Part shown: one piece after another, positions 1-7,700 of the stretch
Numbering within the stretch: position 1 is the first letter of the stretch
Layout of the letters: each line of letters begins with the position of its first letter
Assembly (NCBI GenBank): GCA_910592205.1
Contig: CAJVPJ010001356.1
Span: 1-10,292 of the forward strand
Reading direction: 5' to 3'
DNA from: Paraglomus occultum
Lineage: Eukaryota > Glomeromycota > Glomeromycetes > Paraglomerales > Paraglomeraceae
Length of the DNA stretch: 10,292 bases
Position numbers and translations under genes: made by a program
Notes under the pieces: model-generated
Database searches by the model: none
What the model was told of the DNA's origin: nothing
The model's input: the letters and a program-made list of their open reading frames with translations, nothing else

Positions 1-2
1 TA

Positions 3-185
3 GTTGGAGAGGCATATACAAGCAAGACATGTAGTCGTTGTGGGTGGATAAATCAGAATTTGGGAGGAAAAAAAATATTTGAATGCAGTGAATGTCAACT
101 TCGGATAGATAGAGATGTAGATGGCGCCCGTGGGATTTTTCTCCGGGCTTTGCTGGATGGAGCTATCTTGTTAGATACGGATTAG
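3..185 (+). CDS. Fanzor/TnpB-like RNA-guided nuclease, C-terminal fragment (5' end outside window)
   Basis: The 60 visible residues are the end of a TnpB/Fanzor (IS200/IS605 OrfB-like) protein and stop at TAG 183-185. Seen: a four-cysteine zinc ribbon, CSRC at residues 10-13 and CSEC at 28-31, preceded by GEAYTSKTC, followed at once by the block DRDVDGARGIFLRAL (36-50). In this family the ribbon is inserted before RuvC-III, and the DRD segment carries the last catalytic aspartate. The usual text is DRDxNGARNI, so Asn-to-Asp and Asn-to-Gly changes are present, but the acidic residue and both Cys pairs are intact. Fanzors are eukaryotic TnpB homologues that cut DNA using an RNA (omegaRNA) made from the 3' end of their own gene, and they travel in transposons. 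The RuvC-I and -II motifs lie outside the window, so activity cannot be judged. The GAR context favours a eukaryotic Fanzor over bacterial contamination. Confidence 0.88.
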   Translation, partial: VGEAYTSKTCSRCGWINQNLGGKKIFECSECQLRIDRDVDGARGIFLRALLDGAILLDTD

Positions 186-902
186 ACAATGATGAAATGA
201 TGTTATCTAGCAATGTCTATCTGAGTCTGATTGAAGCCATCCGACTTCCCAATTTGTAATCTAGTCTTCGATCCTACCAAAACTATACAGTAGTATCGAT
301 TGAACGGATGATACTGGCAATTTCCATTTTTATAATATTAATGATAATACATTAGTTTTTCCAAAACTGCAACCAAGTAAAGACATACAAGTTGCTTGTA
401 CTAGTTATATAATCAAATTGACATTGCACGCATCCGAATTGACCCAGAGCTCAATTGGAAGAAATTGTCGCTACCAGGACTTGGTAATTATAATATATAA
501 ACTTCAGTAAATTTTTACATTCGCGTTTCCATGACAGTCTTCTTTTTTACATCAACGTGATAAATTCGAAGTGCCCAATATTTTTTTTATTGGTAAAGAA
601 TAGACTTTTCTCTTAGACCTGAAACCAAAAGTTTTATTTATCTAATTACTGCTTAAGGTAAATACTATCGAGAGAATTATGAAATATAATTAATTGAACG
701 CGTATCAAGGCGAAAGCAAAAGGATGCATAAAGGTAATTGAATGAGTTATTCTCTTGCTGGTCTCGTTATCCTTGTTTTCTATAATGATAGAATGCCATA
801 TCTGGTAAAGGTTATACAACTTTATTTCAAACATTGGCCAAAATTAGAAAAGGAACAGCAGGAGACGCGTGCAGGCTTGGGGTTACATAATAATAAGTTT
901 AT
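186..902. other. Intergenic stretch between the Fanzor tail and the CCDC137 gene
   Basis: I see no supportable gene in these 717 bases. The short open frames lack family similarity and splice-consistent extensions. The left part should contain the 3' flank of the Fanzor element, where an omegaRNA scaffold would be expected, and an imperfect hairpin lies at 288-316. The right part (about 600-902) is the 3' flank of the minus-strand CCDC137 gene. The sequence is AT-rich with T runs, for example around 580-590. Confidence 0.5.
288..316. repeat. Imperfect inverted repeat downstream of the Fanzor gene
   Basis: CAGTAGTATC at 288-297 faces GATGATACTG at 307-316. CAGTA pairs with TACTG and ATC with GAT, with a two-base mismatch between them and a 9-nt loop. 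It lies about 100 bp after the Fanzor stop. It could be part of the Fanzor omegaRNA or a transposon end. The TACAGTAG beginning followed by CGATTGAACGGA also resembles a degenerate pogo/Tigger terminus. Neither reading is proven. Confidence 0.3.
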
Positions 903-2016
903 TCATGGAGCGTTTGGTGTTCTTTGTTTTTCTCTTATCATTCTGTAATGTGCTACTACTTTCTCTCTTTCATTCTCAAGCATTCGTCTTATCGCAGCGT
1001 TCACGTTTTGGTGTGATTTTTGACCCTTCCACTCGCCATCTACTTGTACTTCTGTAGTAATTTTAGTTGTGATTGGCGTAGATATTATATTCTGAAGTAT
1101 AAATAATACAGATTTGTTTTAATTCAGTAAAATCCGAGACTGGAAATGTGTTTCCATGTTGTTTCGAGAATTAAAAGAAACTCCTGATAGTGTAGATTCT
1201 CTCTAATATAATCTACTTCTATGGCTTAATTTGATGTTGAGATAAGACACAAACCTGATGCTTAAGCTCTCTCGCCTTTGGCAATATTTTTAGAGAAGGT
1301 GGTGATTGTACGACTTCGCCAAACTTTATGTTATCTTTGATTTTATCAAAATCTTTTGCTTCAATTTCTTCTTTTATTTCGGCCATTTTTTGTAGCTTTT
1401 TTTGTTTTAACTTCTCTCGATAGCTAAAAATGACAATTAATTGTAAGACTTTGCGTAATCCGTAAATCGCTAACATTGTGAAGCATCTACCGTTTGCTTT
1501 TGCTGTTTGATGTCGCATTCTTTATCGAGTGAAGTATATCCGACTGCATTTCATTATCAACCCTCCTGTATAAAAGTGATGGGTAAGCAGAAGACTCTTT
1601 TGTCGTCACCATAAGACTATGGACCACAGTAAACTTGCCTATTATAGTTTTTTAAACGTTCATCTGGTAGCCTTTGAATAGCTTTCTTAAAGAATTTCCG
1701 TATCCAAATAAGTTTCCACAATGTGTGACGAAACGAACTTAATGCTTGTACTTACACGCTTCTTATTAGGCTCTTCTTGCGACGACAGCCTCTTTCTTTT
1801 TGTCCCTTGTTCGACTCTTCCTTTAAATTCGAGTAGTCGTTCAAACCGTTTTGGAGTGTCTGATGTCTTGTTCTTATTAGGATCCTCGTCATAGCTGCAA
1901 ATATGCAATCATAAGCAATTAGCAAAACTTATGTGCAGATTAAATCAAGGTAATTCGATAGAGCAGAACCTCCGCCGGGCAAGTCTTTCTGCTACTTTCT
2001 TACGCTTGTGAGGCAT
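903..2016 (-). CDS. CCDC137-family protein (six exons, 221 aa)
   Basis: Exons on the minus strand: 2016-1970, 1894-1756, 1685-1639, 1565-1491, 1423-1255 and 1091-903 (stop TGA 905-903). The model closes in frame at 221 aa. The start MPHKRKKVAERLARR is basic and nuclear-localisation-like. PKRFERLLEFK (30-40) and NRRVD (77-81) follow. A lysine-rich, coiled-coil-prone stretch (104-133) leads into the family hallmark DNIKFGEVVQSPP (133-145). A C-terminal helix, AAIRRMLENEREKVVAHYR (191-209), matches the end of human CCDC137. Human CCDC137 is a nucleolar and chromosome-periphery protein of poorly defined molecular role, so a nucleolar or ribosome-linked role here is inference. The splice sites are GT-AG except intron 3, which starts with GC. 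Exon 6 was chosen because acceptor 1093-1092 keeps the frame open to the conserved helix. The gene is divergent from the AP-1 sigma gene, with which it shares a promoter. Confidence 0.85.
1566..1638 (-). other. GC-AG intron in the CCDC137 gene
   Basis: Exon 3 ends ...AATAG and the intron begins GCAAGT, with acceptor ATACAG. Splicing here joins AG+G to give NYNRRVDNEM, restoring the conserved NRRV motif. No GT donor nearby keeps this frame. GC donors with an otherwise perfect AG|GCAAGT context are a known minor class handled by the major spliceosome. Confidence 0.78.
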
Positions 2017-2156
2017 GGGTAAAGGTATATATACTGTAGATCCAACTTGAATGGCTAAATATAGTTCTTTCAGTAACACAAACACCACAGCTGAAATCAT
2101 TCTCTTGTTACAGTCAACTAATTTGCATTCTCATCAATTCTCAACAGATACACATA
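2017..2156. promoter_or_regulatory. Shared divergent promoter of the CCDC137 and AP-1 sigma genes
   Basis: Only 140 bp separate the two start codons, so both transcripts must start inside or close to this stretch. A TATATATA run lies at 2026-2033, about 125 bp upstream of the sigma-subunit ATG, which suits a TATA box for that gene. It is only 10 bp upstream of the CCDC137 ATG, too close to serve as its TATA box. No CACGTG or other familiar box was seen here. Confidence 0.6.
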
Positions 2157-3060
2157 ATGGGAGTACGTAACTTGAATATTATATACTATAATATACACAT
2201 AATTTTATGCAATATTAACTGTAACCTATCCATTCTCGGTAGATGCAGTATGTTTTACTGATATCTCGGCAAGGCAAAGTCAGACTTGCAAAATGGTTTA
2301 ATACACTATCACCCAAAGAGAAAACAAAGATTGTAAAAGAAGTTACGACAATGGTGCTTGCGAGAAGAACGAAGATGTGTAATTTTCTAGAATATAAAGG
2401 TAATAGGGGAGAGGGTATTGCAGAGAACATTTTTATACGATTGAATGAATGACGAATAGATGCTAATTACTACTTGATTATCCGAATCAATTTAATCAGA
2501 CGAGAAGATAGTTTACCGAAGGTAGTACGTCTTGTTATTGCATTCCTTAATATGTTATGATCCATCACCGAAGTCTCAACGAGATCGTTATATTTTATAC
2601 GCCTATAAGATATGCTTCGTTATTTTTTGTAGTCGGAATCTCCGCAGATGATAATGAACTTATAACACTGGAAATTATTCACCGATATGTCGAAGTGTTA
2701 GACCGATATTTTGGGAACGTAAGTCTTATCAGGACAAGGATAGTTTCATCGTTTGCTTTCAATAATATAAGCTTGTTCTATCGCTAGGTATGCGAGTTAG
2801 ATTTAATCTTCAATTTCCAAAAGGTATTTACGATAATCCTTGCTGTCATTTGTCCCTTGTTCCGCAGTGGGTTAAGTGGCTAATTAACGTATTCTGCATA
2901 GGCGTACTTCATCTTGGACGAACTGATCATCGCGGGCGAGATGCAAGAATCAAGCAAAAAGTCAATCTTACGAGTGGTCAGTGCGCAAGATCAATTAGAG
3001 GACAATGAAATTACAGAGAAGGGTTGGCCCGAGAATAACAGAATTGGATTGAGAGGCTAA
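2157..3060 (+). CDS. APS1: AP-1 clathrin adaptor complex, sigma-1 subunit (six exons, 162 aa)
   Basis: Exons: 2157-2162, 2243-2399, 2500-2521, 2610-2718, 2788-2823 and 2902-3060 (TAA). The small sigma chain joins gamma, beta and mu adaptins in the AP-1 coat that sorts cargo between the trans-Golgi network and endosomes; the gamma/sigma half binds acidic dileucine signals. Seen: [17 protein letters not shown] near the N-terminus, then the split piece D-EKIVYR-R, then [45 protein letters not shown] and [20 protein letters not shown]. The SRQGK start, the IAGE.QESSKK segment and the tail after [10 protein letters not shown] fit AP-1 rather than AP-2 sigma. The length is close to the usual 155-160 aa. 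The start in exon 1 (ATG GGA, donor GTACGT) is a choice; ATG 2243 in exon 2 would give MQYVLL and cannot be excluded. All five introns are GT-AG. Confidence 0.92.
2500..2521 (+). other. 22-nt microexon of the AP-1 sigma gene
   Basis: Flanked by acceptor ...AATCAG and donor GTAGTA, this exon joins G|AC...AG|A to encode D-EKIVYR-R, the K-V-V-Y-R/K-R segment found at this place in all AP-1 sigma chains. Without it the ...FLEYK and YASLFF exons cannot be linked in frame. The bases just before exon 4 read [10 protein letters not shown], which has no family match. Confidence 0.88.
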
Positions 3061-3760
3061 AATATCTTAAGGATTGTGTGAGAGAGCAAATGAGCAGGAT
3101 CGAGTAATGGCGGGGAAATAATGGGTTTGGCATGCATTGGCGAGTAGTAATGTGGAAAGCAATGCGATTCATGAATTAAGATTGGCATATTTATAGTCTG
3201 GTAGAAATTTTATGCTTTCTGTATGTTATTCGACTCACGGTTTCGAAGATAACGCTTGGCTTCTATTAACATATGATGTAGGAAAGTCTTTGTAATAGCT
3301 AATTTTCAAAGCAAACTTTTGTTAGTGTGGAGCTTTTAAATTTATATAGACAATCATTTTTACATGCAAAATAGAGAACATTCACTTTAAAAATTGACGT
3401 GCTCAAGTGATCGTTTTCATCTACAATCCGTAGTAATTATAGAATTTCCACTTAGTTTAGACTTTGATAGGATCAGAGGCAAAGCGCACTAAACTCTGCT
3501 CATTTCCTGTCTCATAACGTATTCCAACGACATTTACGCATTGAAGGCTTTACCGCTAGTTCTCAGCAACACTATATATTCTGGCTGCGATAATTGATCG
3601 TGTATATAAGAAGCATATAACTATCCTGCATTTCCAGCGTCCTTATTTAAAACCTGTTAGTGTTAGAATGTCTTCCAGCATGGCATTACTAATTAAAATG
3701 GGAATATTAAAAAAATTCGCGAGAATTGAAGTTACACGGATACGAAATGTAATTCCCACT

Positions 3761-3766
3761 CACGTG
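3761..3766. promoter_or_regulatory. CACGTG (E-box) upstream of eS24
   Basis: The palindrome CACGTG, in the context TCACGTGTCAC, lies 113 bp before the eS24 ATG. CACGTG is the site of bHLH factors such as Cbf1, which take part in ribosomal protein gene control in some yeasts. A very similar TCACGTGACA occurs in front of the importin gene (9785-9790). Confidence 0.4.
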
Positions 3767-3807
3767 TCACCTGATTCCAAAATATTAGACTTTGAAAAAT
3801 TTCAATA

Positions 3808-3834
3808 CCTTTCTTCCTCTTCCCATCTTCTTCC
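3808..3834 (+). promoter_or_regulatory. Pyrimidine tract at the probable eS24 transcription start
   Basis: Twenty-seven bases with a single purine (A 3825), starting with CC, end 44 bp before the start codon. Such C/T tracts mark transcription starts of ribosomal protein genes in many eukaryotes (TOP-like leaders in animals, CT-rich initiator regions in fungi). It is unusual in this AT-rich, mixed-composition surrounding. Confidence 0.45.
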
Positions 3835-3878
3835 GGTTTAACGTACATATCGGACAGAAGCGATCACCAATACTCGAT

Positions 3879-4567
3879 ATGGTCAGTTATTCTACATATT
3901 TTCGCGATGGATGATTTAATTTTTTATAGATGCATTTCCGATTGCTGATTCTGTTTCTCTCAATGCCAGGCTGACCAAGCAACAACGATAACGGTTCGAA
4001 CCCGTAAATTCCTCACAAACCGCTTGCTTCAGCGAAAGCAAATGATAGTTGATGTACAATCGTTTGGTGCTAGCGTATCTAAAGAAGTTATAAGAGAGAA
4101 ATTGGCGAAAATGTATAAAGTAGACAAAGATGTCATCTTTGTGTTTGGCTTCCGGATTGCTTTTGGCGGTGGTCGCATGACAGGATTTGGGCTGATCTAT
4201 GACTCTTTGGAGGCTGCAAAGAAATTTGAACCGAAATATCGCTTAGTCAGGGTAATGTGTTAAAAATTTCAAATCCGTGCGGGTAGAGGTCTTGAACCCA
4301 CGAATTAAAGAATGATTCGTGTCTTTGGAGCGAAATCGGATCTTAGTATGGTATATCCGATTAACCAAAACACTCCATGCACATAGCTCGTGTTTACTTA
4401 TGAAAAGTTTGTACTTTATGTTCTTTCTTATTATGAAAATTTAGCATGGTCTTGCTGAAGCTATCAAGACAGCTCGTAAACAACGCAAGGAAAGGAAAAA
4501 TCGTGCAAAGAAAGTCCGTGGTACACAGAAAACGAAGGCTAGTGCTGGAAAGAAGGACAAGAAATAG
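3879..4567 (+). CDS. RPS24: 40S ribosomal protein S24 (eS24), three exons, 135 aa
   Basis: Exons: 3879-3881 (the ATG alone), 3970-4251 and 4445-4567 (TAG). This is a structural protein of the small ribosomal subunit, needed for 18S pre-rRNA maturation. Seen in exon 2: [50 protein letters not shown] and [20 protein letters not shown], then KYRLVR. Exon 3 gives [20 protein letters not shown] and the lysine-rich tail ending KKDKK. The length of 135 aa equals the yeast protein and is near the human one. The junction directly after the start codon (ATG|GTCAGT) matches human RPS24, where exon 1 also contributes only the ATG. Intron 2 is unusually structured. The gene is convergent with the importin gene. 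Confidence 0.96.
4252..4444 (+). ncRNA. Structured second intron of eS24; candidate intronic small RNA
   Basis: The 193-nt intron contains two perfect hairpin stems: CACGAAT/ATTCGTG (4299-4305 with 4315-4321) and AATCGGAT/ATCCGATT (4334-4341 with 4355-4362). An outer 5-bp stem, TGGAG (4326-4330) with CTCCA (4373-4377), encloses the second stem through an internal loop. The triplet ACA follows 3 nt later (4381-4383), preceded by AAAACA (4367-4372). Lower stem, loop, upper stem and ACA is the plan of an H/ACA snoRNA half, and snoRNAs often sit in ribosomal protein introns. Against it: the spacing from the upper stem to ACA is 18 nt rather than the usual 14-16, no clean second hairpin with an H box lies between, and no target was matched. 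Structure seen; identity inferred. Confidence 0.3.
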
Positions 4568-4755
4568 ACAAGCTGGGAATTTCTTGTGTTTGCCAATAAT
4601 TTATTGGGGATGGAAATGAGAATACTTGGATGAAGCCAATTGTTAGTGGGAATAGACAAATTAGGCGATTTGAATATTATAAGAATAAGTCCTTAATTAA
4701 GAGGAGGAGCTATTATAATGGGAAGTCGGCTTATCTCTCCTGTGCCATAATCATT
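4568..4755. other. Convergent 3' flank between eS24 and the importin-11 gene
   Basis: The 188 bp between two facing stop codons must hold both 3' untranslated regions, so the transcripts probably overlap or nearly touch. AT-rich AATAAT/ATTATT-type sequences near 4596-4604 could serve polyadenylation of eS24. No coding content was seen. Confidence 0.5.
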
Positions 4756-7700
4756 TCAAATTCTCATCAAACTATTAACCTGATCTAATAAAGTACTGTC
4801 AACTCTAGAGACATACTCTCTTTGGAAGGTTTCGGCGCCACCATTAAGTTGTTCACTTTCTGAGAATTTCATTTGGATGTACTGAATGAAATTGGTTGTA
4901 TGGATAGGATCCCTTTGGAGCAACTGAACAATAAAATTTATTGTATGAGCATTTGATGCATTAAGCTTTGCCAAAATGAAAAGTACTGAATTCATTACCA
5001 TTCGTTTCCTTTTGCTATCGGCAGATTCATCATCGTCATTTTTTGACTCTTCTCTCCAGTATATAAGCGCACTTGACCCATAACATATAACAATAGTAAG
5101 ATAAAGCTATTTAGGAGATGCTCCATGTAAAACTGAAAAATAAAATGGACTTACTCTCCACCTCCATTCTCTCTCACTTCACTCAACACATCACTCCAAA
5201 CCCCCATTATTTGTGATAGTCGATTCAGAATAACAGAATTCGACGTTGCTAAGAGTGCAGTGAAAGCCATAGCATGCAGTTTACGATCTTTCGCGTGACC
5301 TACATTATCAAACTATAAATATTGTATTTAGAGTGATCATTCGACCAATCACGGTGTAGACAACGATTTTATTTATACAACTACCAAATCTAACCAGAAA
5401 CCAAATAGTTCATCTAACAGATCTGTTCGTGGTGGGTTACTCTGTTGTCCGGATATTTCGACAAAGCGTAGGAAAAATACTGGATCACTGATCACAATCC
5501 TCGCAAAGACTTTGAGATAATTGACCAATATATAGTATTGCTCCTACATATTATGTTAACGCATAGAACGTTAGCAAGAAAGAAATATGTGTCACTTTTG
5601 TTTTATAATACGTCATACCTCTTGCGCAAGAATTGTGCTTAGCAATTTCCAAAGTAATCCCGTATTCATCAGATGTTCCTCACATAATTGTATTGGACAT
5701 GACTGAAGGATAACCTCTATTAGTTGAATGATAGCCGAACATGCCTGAGGTTTTAGATCTCCAAGTAGTCGGGTAAAAGCATCCATTATTTGATGCGCAA
5801 ATGACTGCGCGTAATATTATGTAAACTGAATTTAGTATTAGAAGCTACATCATTTATAAATTGTGTATCGAAAAGCTATACCTGCATAACCATTTCTGGA
5901 GCCATTACGAGGTAGCTCTCAAGTATTTTGAGCACTTTTTTCAAAGAATCGGAGCCAAACTCCAACAAAGCCACAGAAGCAGGAACAAGACTAAGGAGCA
6001 AGGGTGTGGAATTTGGTGCGCATTGGACAGTTACATACCAAAGATCTAGGGCATCATCCAGTAAATATACATGTTCTTCCTAGCCAAAAATAAACAACAA
6101 TTGTAAATATCAACAACAGACAAGCAAGAACAGAATCGTCAAAAAATACCGAATTGGGATTAACGCTATAGTTAACGAGCAGTACGATAAGCTCATGAAG
6201 ATTCTCTGATTGTTCTTTTAACGACTGCAGGTTTAACAACAGTGATACAATATTAGATTTACAAAATATCACTAGATACTAGAGTACGTATAGAAACTGA
6301 ACTTACTCCAACTAGTTTTGTCAGTGTCACTAGAATAGCTGGTTTGAATAAATGCTCGTCTACTGCAGCTTCCCACAAAGGTGGCAACAAACTTGCGATT
6401 CTTTGCGCATACGGTGCTATCTGTGGTGTCAAAGAATGCCAATGTTAAGAAAAGAAGAAGAAGAAACCAGTATGTTAGAGTTCATCGCTCAGTTTACCTG
6501 ATCCTCCATTCGCTCTACTATTAGTGACAAAGTGTTCAGAATCTTAACCCTAGTCTCGAAATGTTCAACTCCGCCAATGAGCTGCGAAAGTAATGCAATG
6601 GAACGGTCGAGATATGGTGCAAATTGATCAGCCTCAAAATCCCACTCATCTACACGTGTACATCAAAAGCTAAGTTAAGTTCAATTCGTATTCGTGAAAC
6701 TTATAACACGCTTGTGACTAAATCGGAACATGAAAGGATATAATTTGCGAGCTGGATTGCTGATGTCAGTCGAACTACTAAGTCCTCGTTTGGACGCATT
6801 AGATGCAGCATAACTTCATATACTTTTGGTCTTACGTCCTTTGAGATTTTCACGCTGACCCAATGACCTATCAACCACGCTATGCGACGGCGAATAATTT
6901 TAAAACTGATGAAAGAATATATCCATATTTAGATCCGCGTTCGAATAAAACTAGTGCGTACTAATTATCATCATACCTCTGATCCGCATTTACAGCTTCC
7001 ATTACTAGATGATTGACAAGCAGAGAGTCAAAATCCAGAGCGTCGTATAGTTCATGGGCGCCAAGACCCACTGCAGAATACACTGCATCTTTCAATAATA
7101 AACTTGATGGATCGGAAGCAGCTACATGCGCAAGAAATTTATGGGTTAATATATGGTATTAGATATACTATGTGCAGATTATATATTCAGTAAGACATAC
7201 AAGCCGCACTCTCTAGTAATTTTAAGATCAGCGGTGATAGTGCTGCACGAAACTGAGCAAATAATTCCATAGCCACTCTTTCCGCGCACGGCTATATTAA
7301 TTAACAATAAAATCGCCAATAGTTAATCGTACAATTCGAAATCGCTCAAACTCTCTTCCGTCTCATTGATTACTACCGACCCGCACATGATATTCCCAAT
7401 GATCGGTTTCATCATAATTAATCCATCCTTCTGGATCATCTTCCCACATATTTAAATCTTCGTTTCTCAGAATCAAAAATTTCGAAATTATATTTTCAGT
7501 GATCGAATTAACAAATTCAGGTGTTAATAGCTGACCCTCAACTACAGAGAGTGCTTGAGCCAATCGTGACGAAGTCGACCTCTCAACAGCCTCAAGCTTT
7601 TCGAGAAAGCCTCGGGGATTCGCCTCCCCATAAGTATGCTTTCGTATAACACCTTTGAGTAGTAATAAGCCTTGGACCACGACCTTTTCAAGACCCGGTG

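Larger units (their letters stand above)
3061..3878. other. Intergenic region: AP-1 sigma 3' flank and eS24 promoter/5' leader
   Basis: No coding exon or RNA gene is supportable in about 800 bp. The first part is the AP-1 sigma 3' flank. The last 120 bp contain the features expected before a ribosomal protein gene: a CACGTG box at 3761-3766 and a pyrimidine-rich tract at 3808-3834. Confidence 0.5.

Noticed and set aside
447-460. GAGCTCAATTGGAA, resembling a tRNA D-arm
   Set aside because: No anticodon arm, T arm or acceptor stem follows within tRNA distance.
742-948. Open frame on the plus strand starting MSYSLAGL
   Set aside because: No family resemblance. It overlaps the last exon of the CCDC137 gene on the other strand and has no splice-consistent extension.
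2215-2430. Minus-strand open frame opposite AP-1 sigma exon 2
   Set aside because: Antisense shadow of a conserved coding exon, with no similarity of its own.
2557-2609. Reading the AP-1 sigma exon 4 further upstream ([10 protein letters not shown])
   Set aside because: It has no match in the family, while the 22-nt exon at 2500-2521 gives the expected DEKIVYRR in frame, so these bases are intron.
2157-3060. AP-1 sigma gene as a pseudogene
   Set aside because: It first seemed to lack the KVVYRR segment, but once the microexon is included all exons join in frame with a normal stop.
3882-3969. C/D box snoRNA in eS24 intron 1 (ATGGATGA and CTGA present)
   Set aside because: The C box has an extra base, there is no terminal stem, and a CTGA is expected by chance in such a length.
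3998-4012. GGTTCGAACC, a tRNA T-arm-like string
   Set aside because: It lies inside eS24 exon 2 and encodes the conserved ITVRTR segment. No other tRNA parts surround it.
4275-4380. tRNA-Leu/Ser-like sequence on the minus strand of the eS24 intron (GGTTAA, ACTAAGATCC, GTGGGTTCAAG)
   Set aside because: The anticodon-like stem has a 13-nt loop, the T stem has a mismatch and two wobbles, and the acceptor strands pair at only about four of seven positions. The sense-strand hairpins explain the symmetry equally well.
5861-6049. Plus-strand open frame starting MCIEKLYLHN
   Set aside because: It is antisense to importin exon 16, which is clearly coding on the minus strand.
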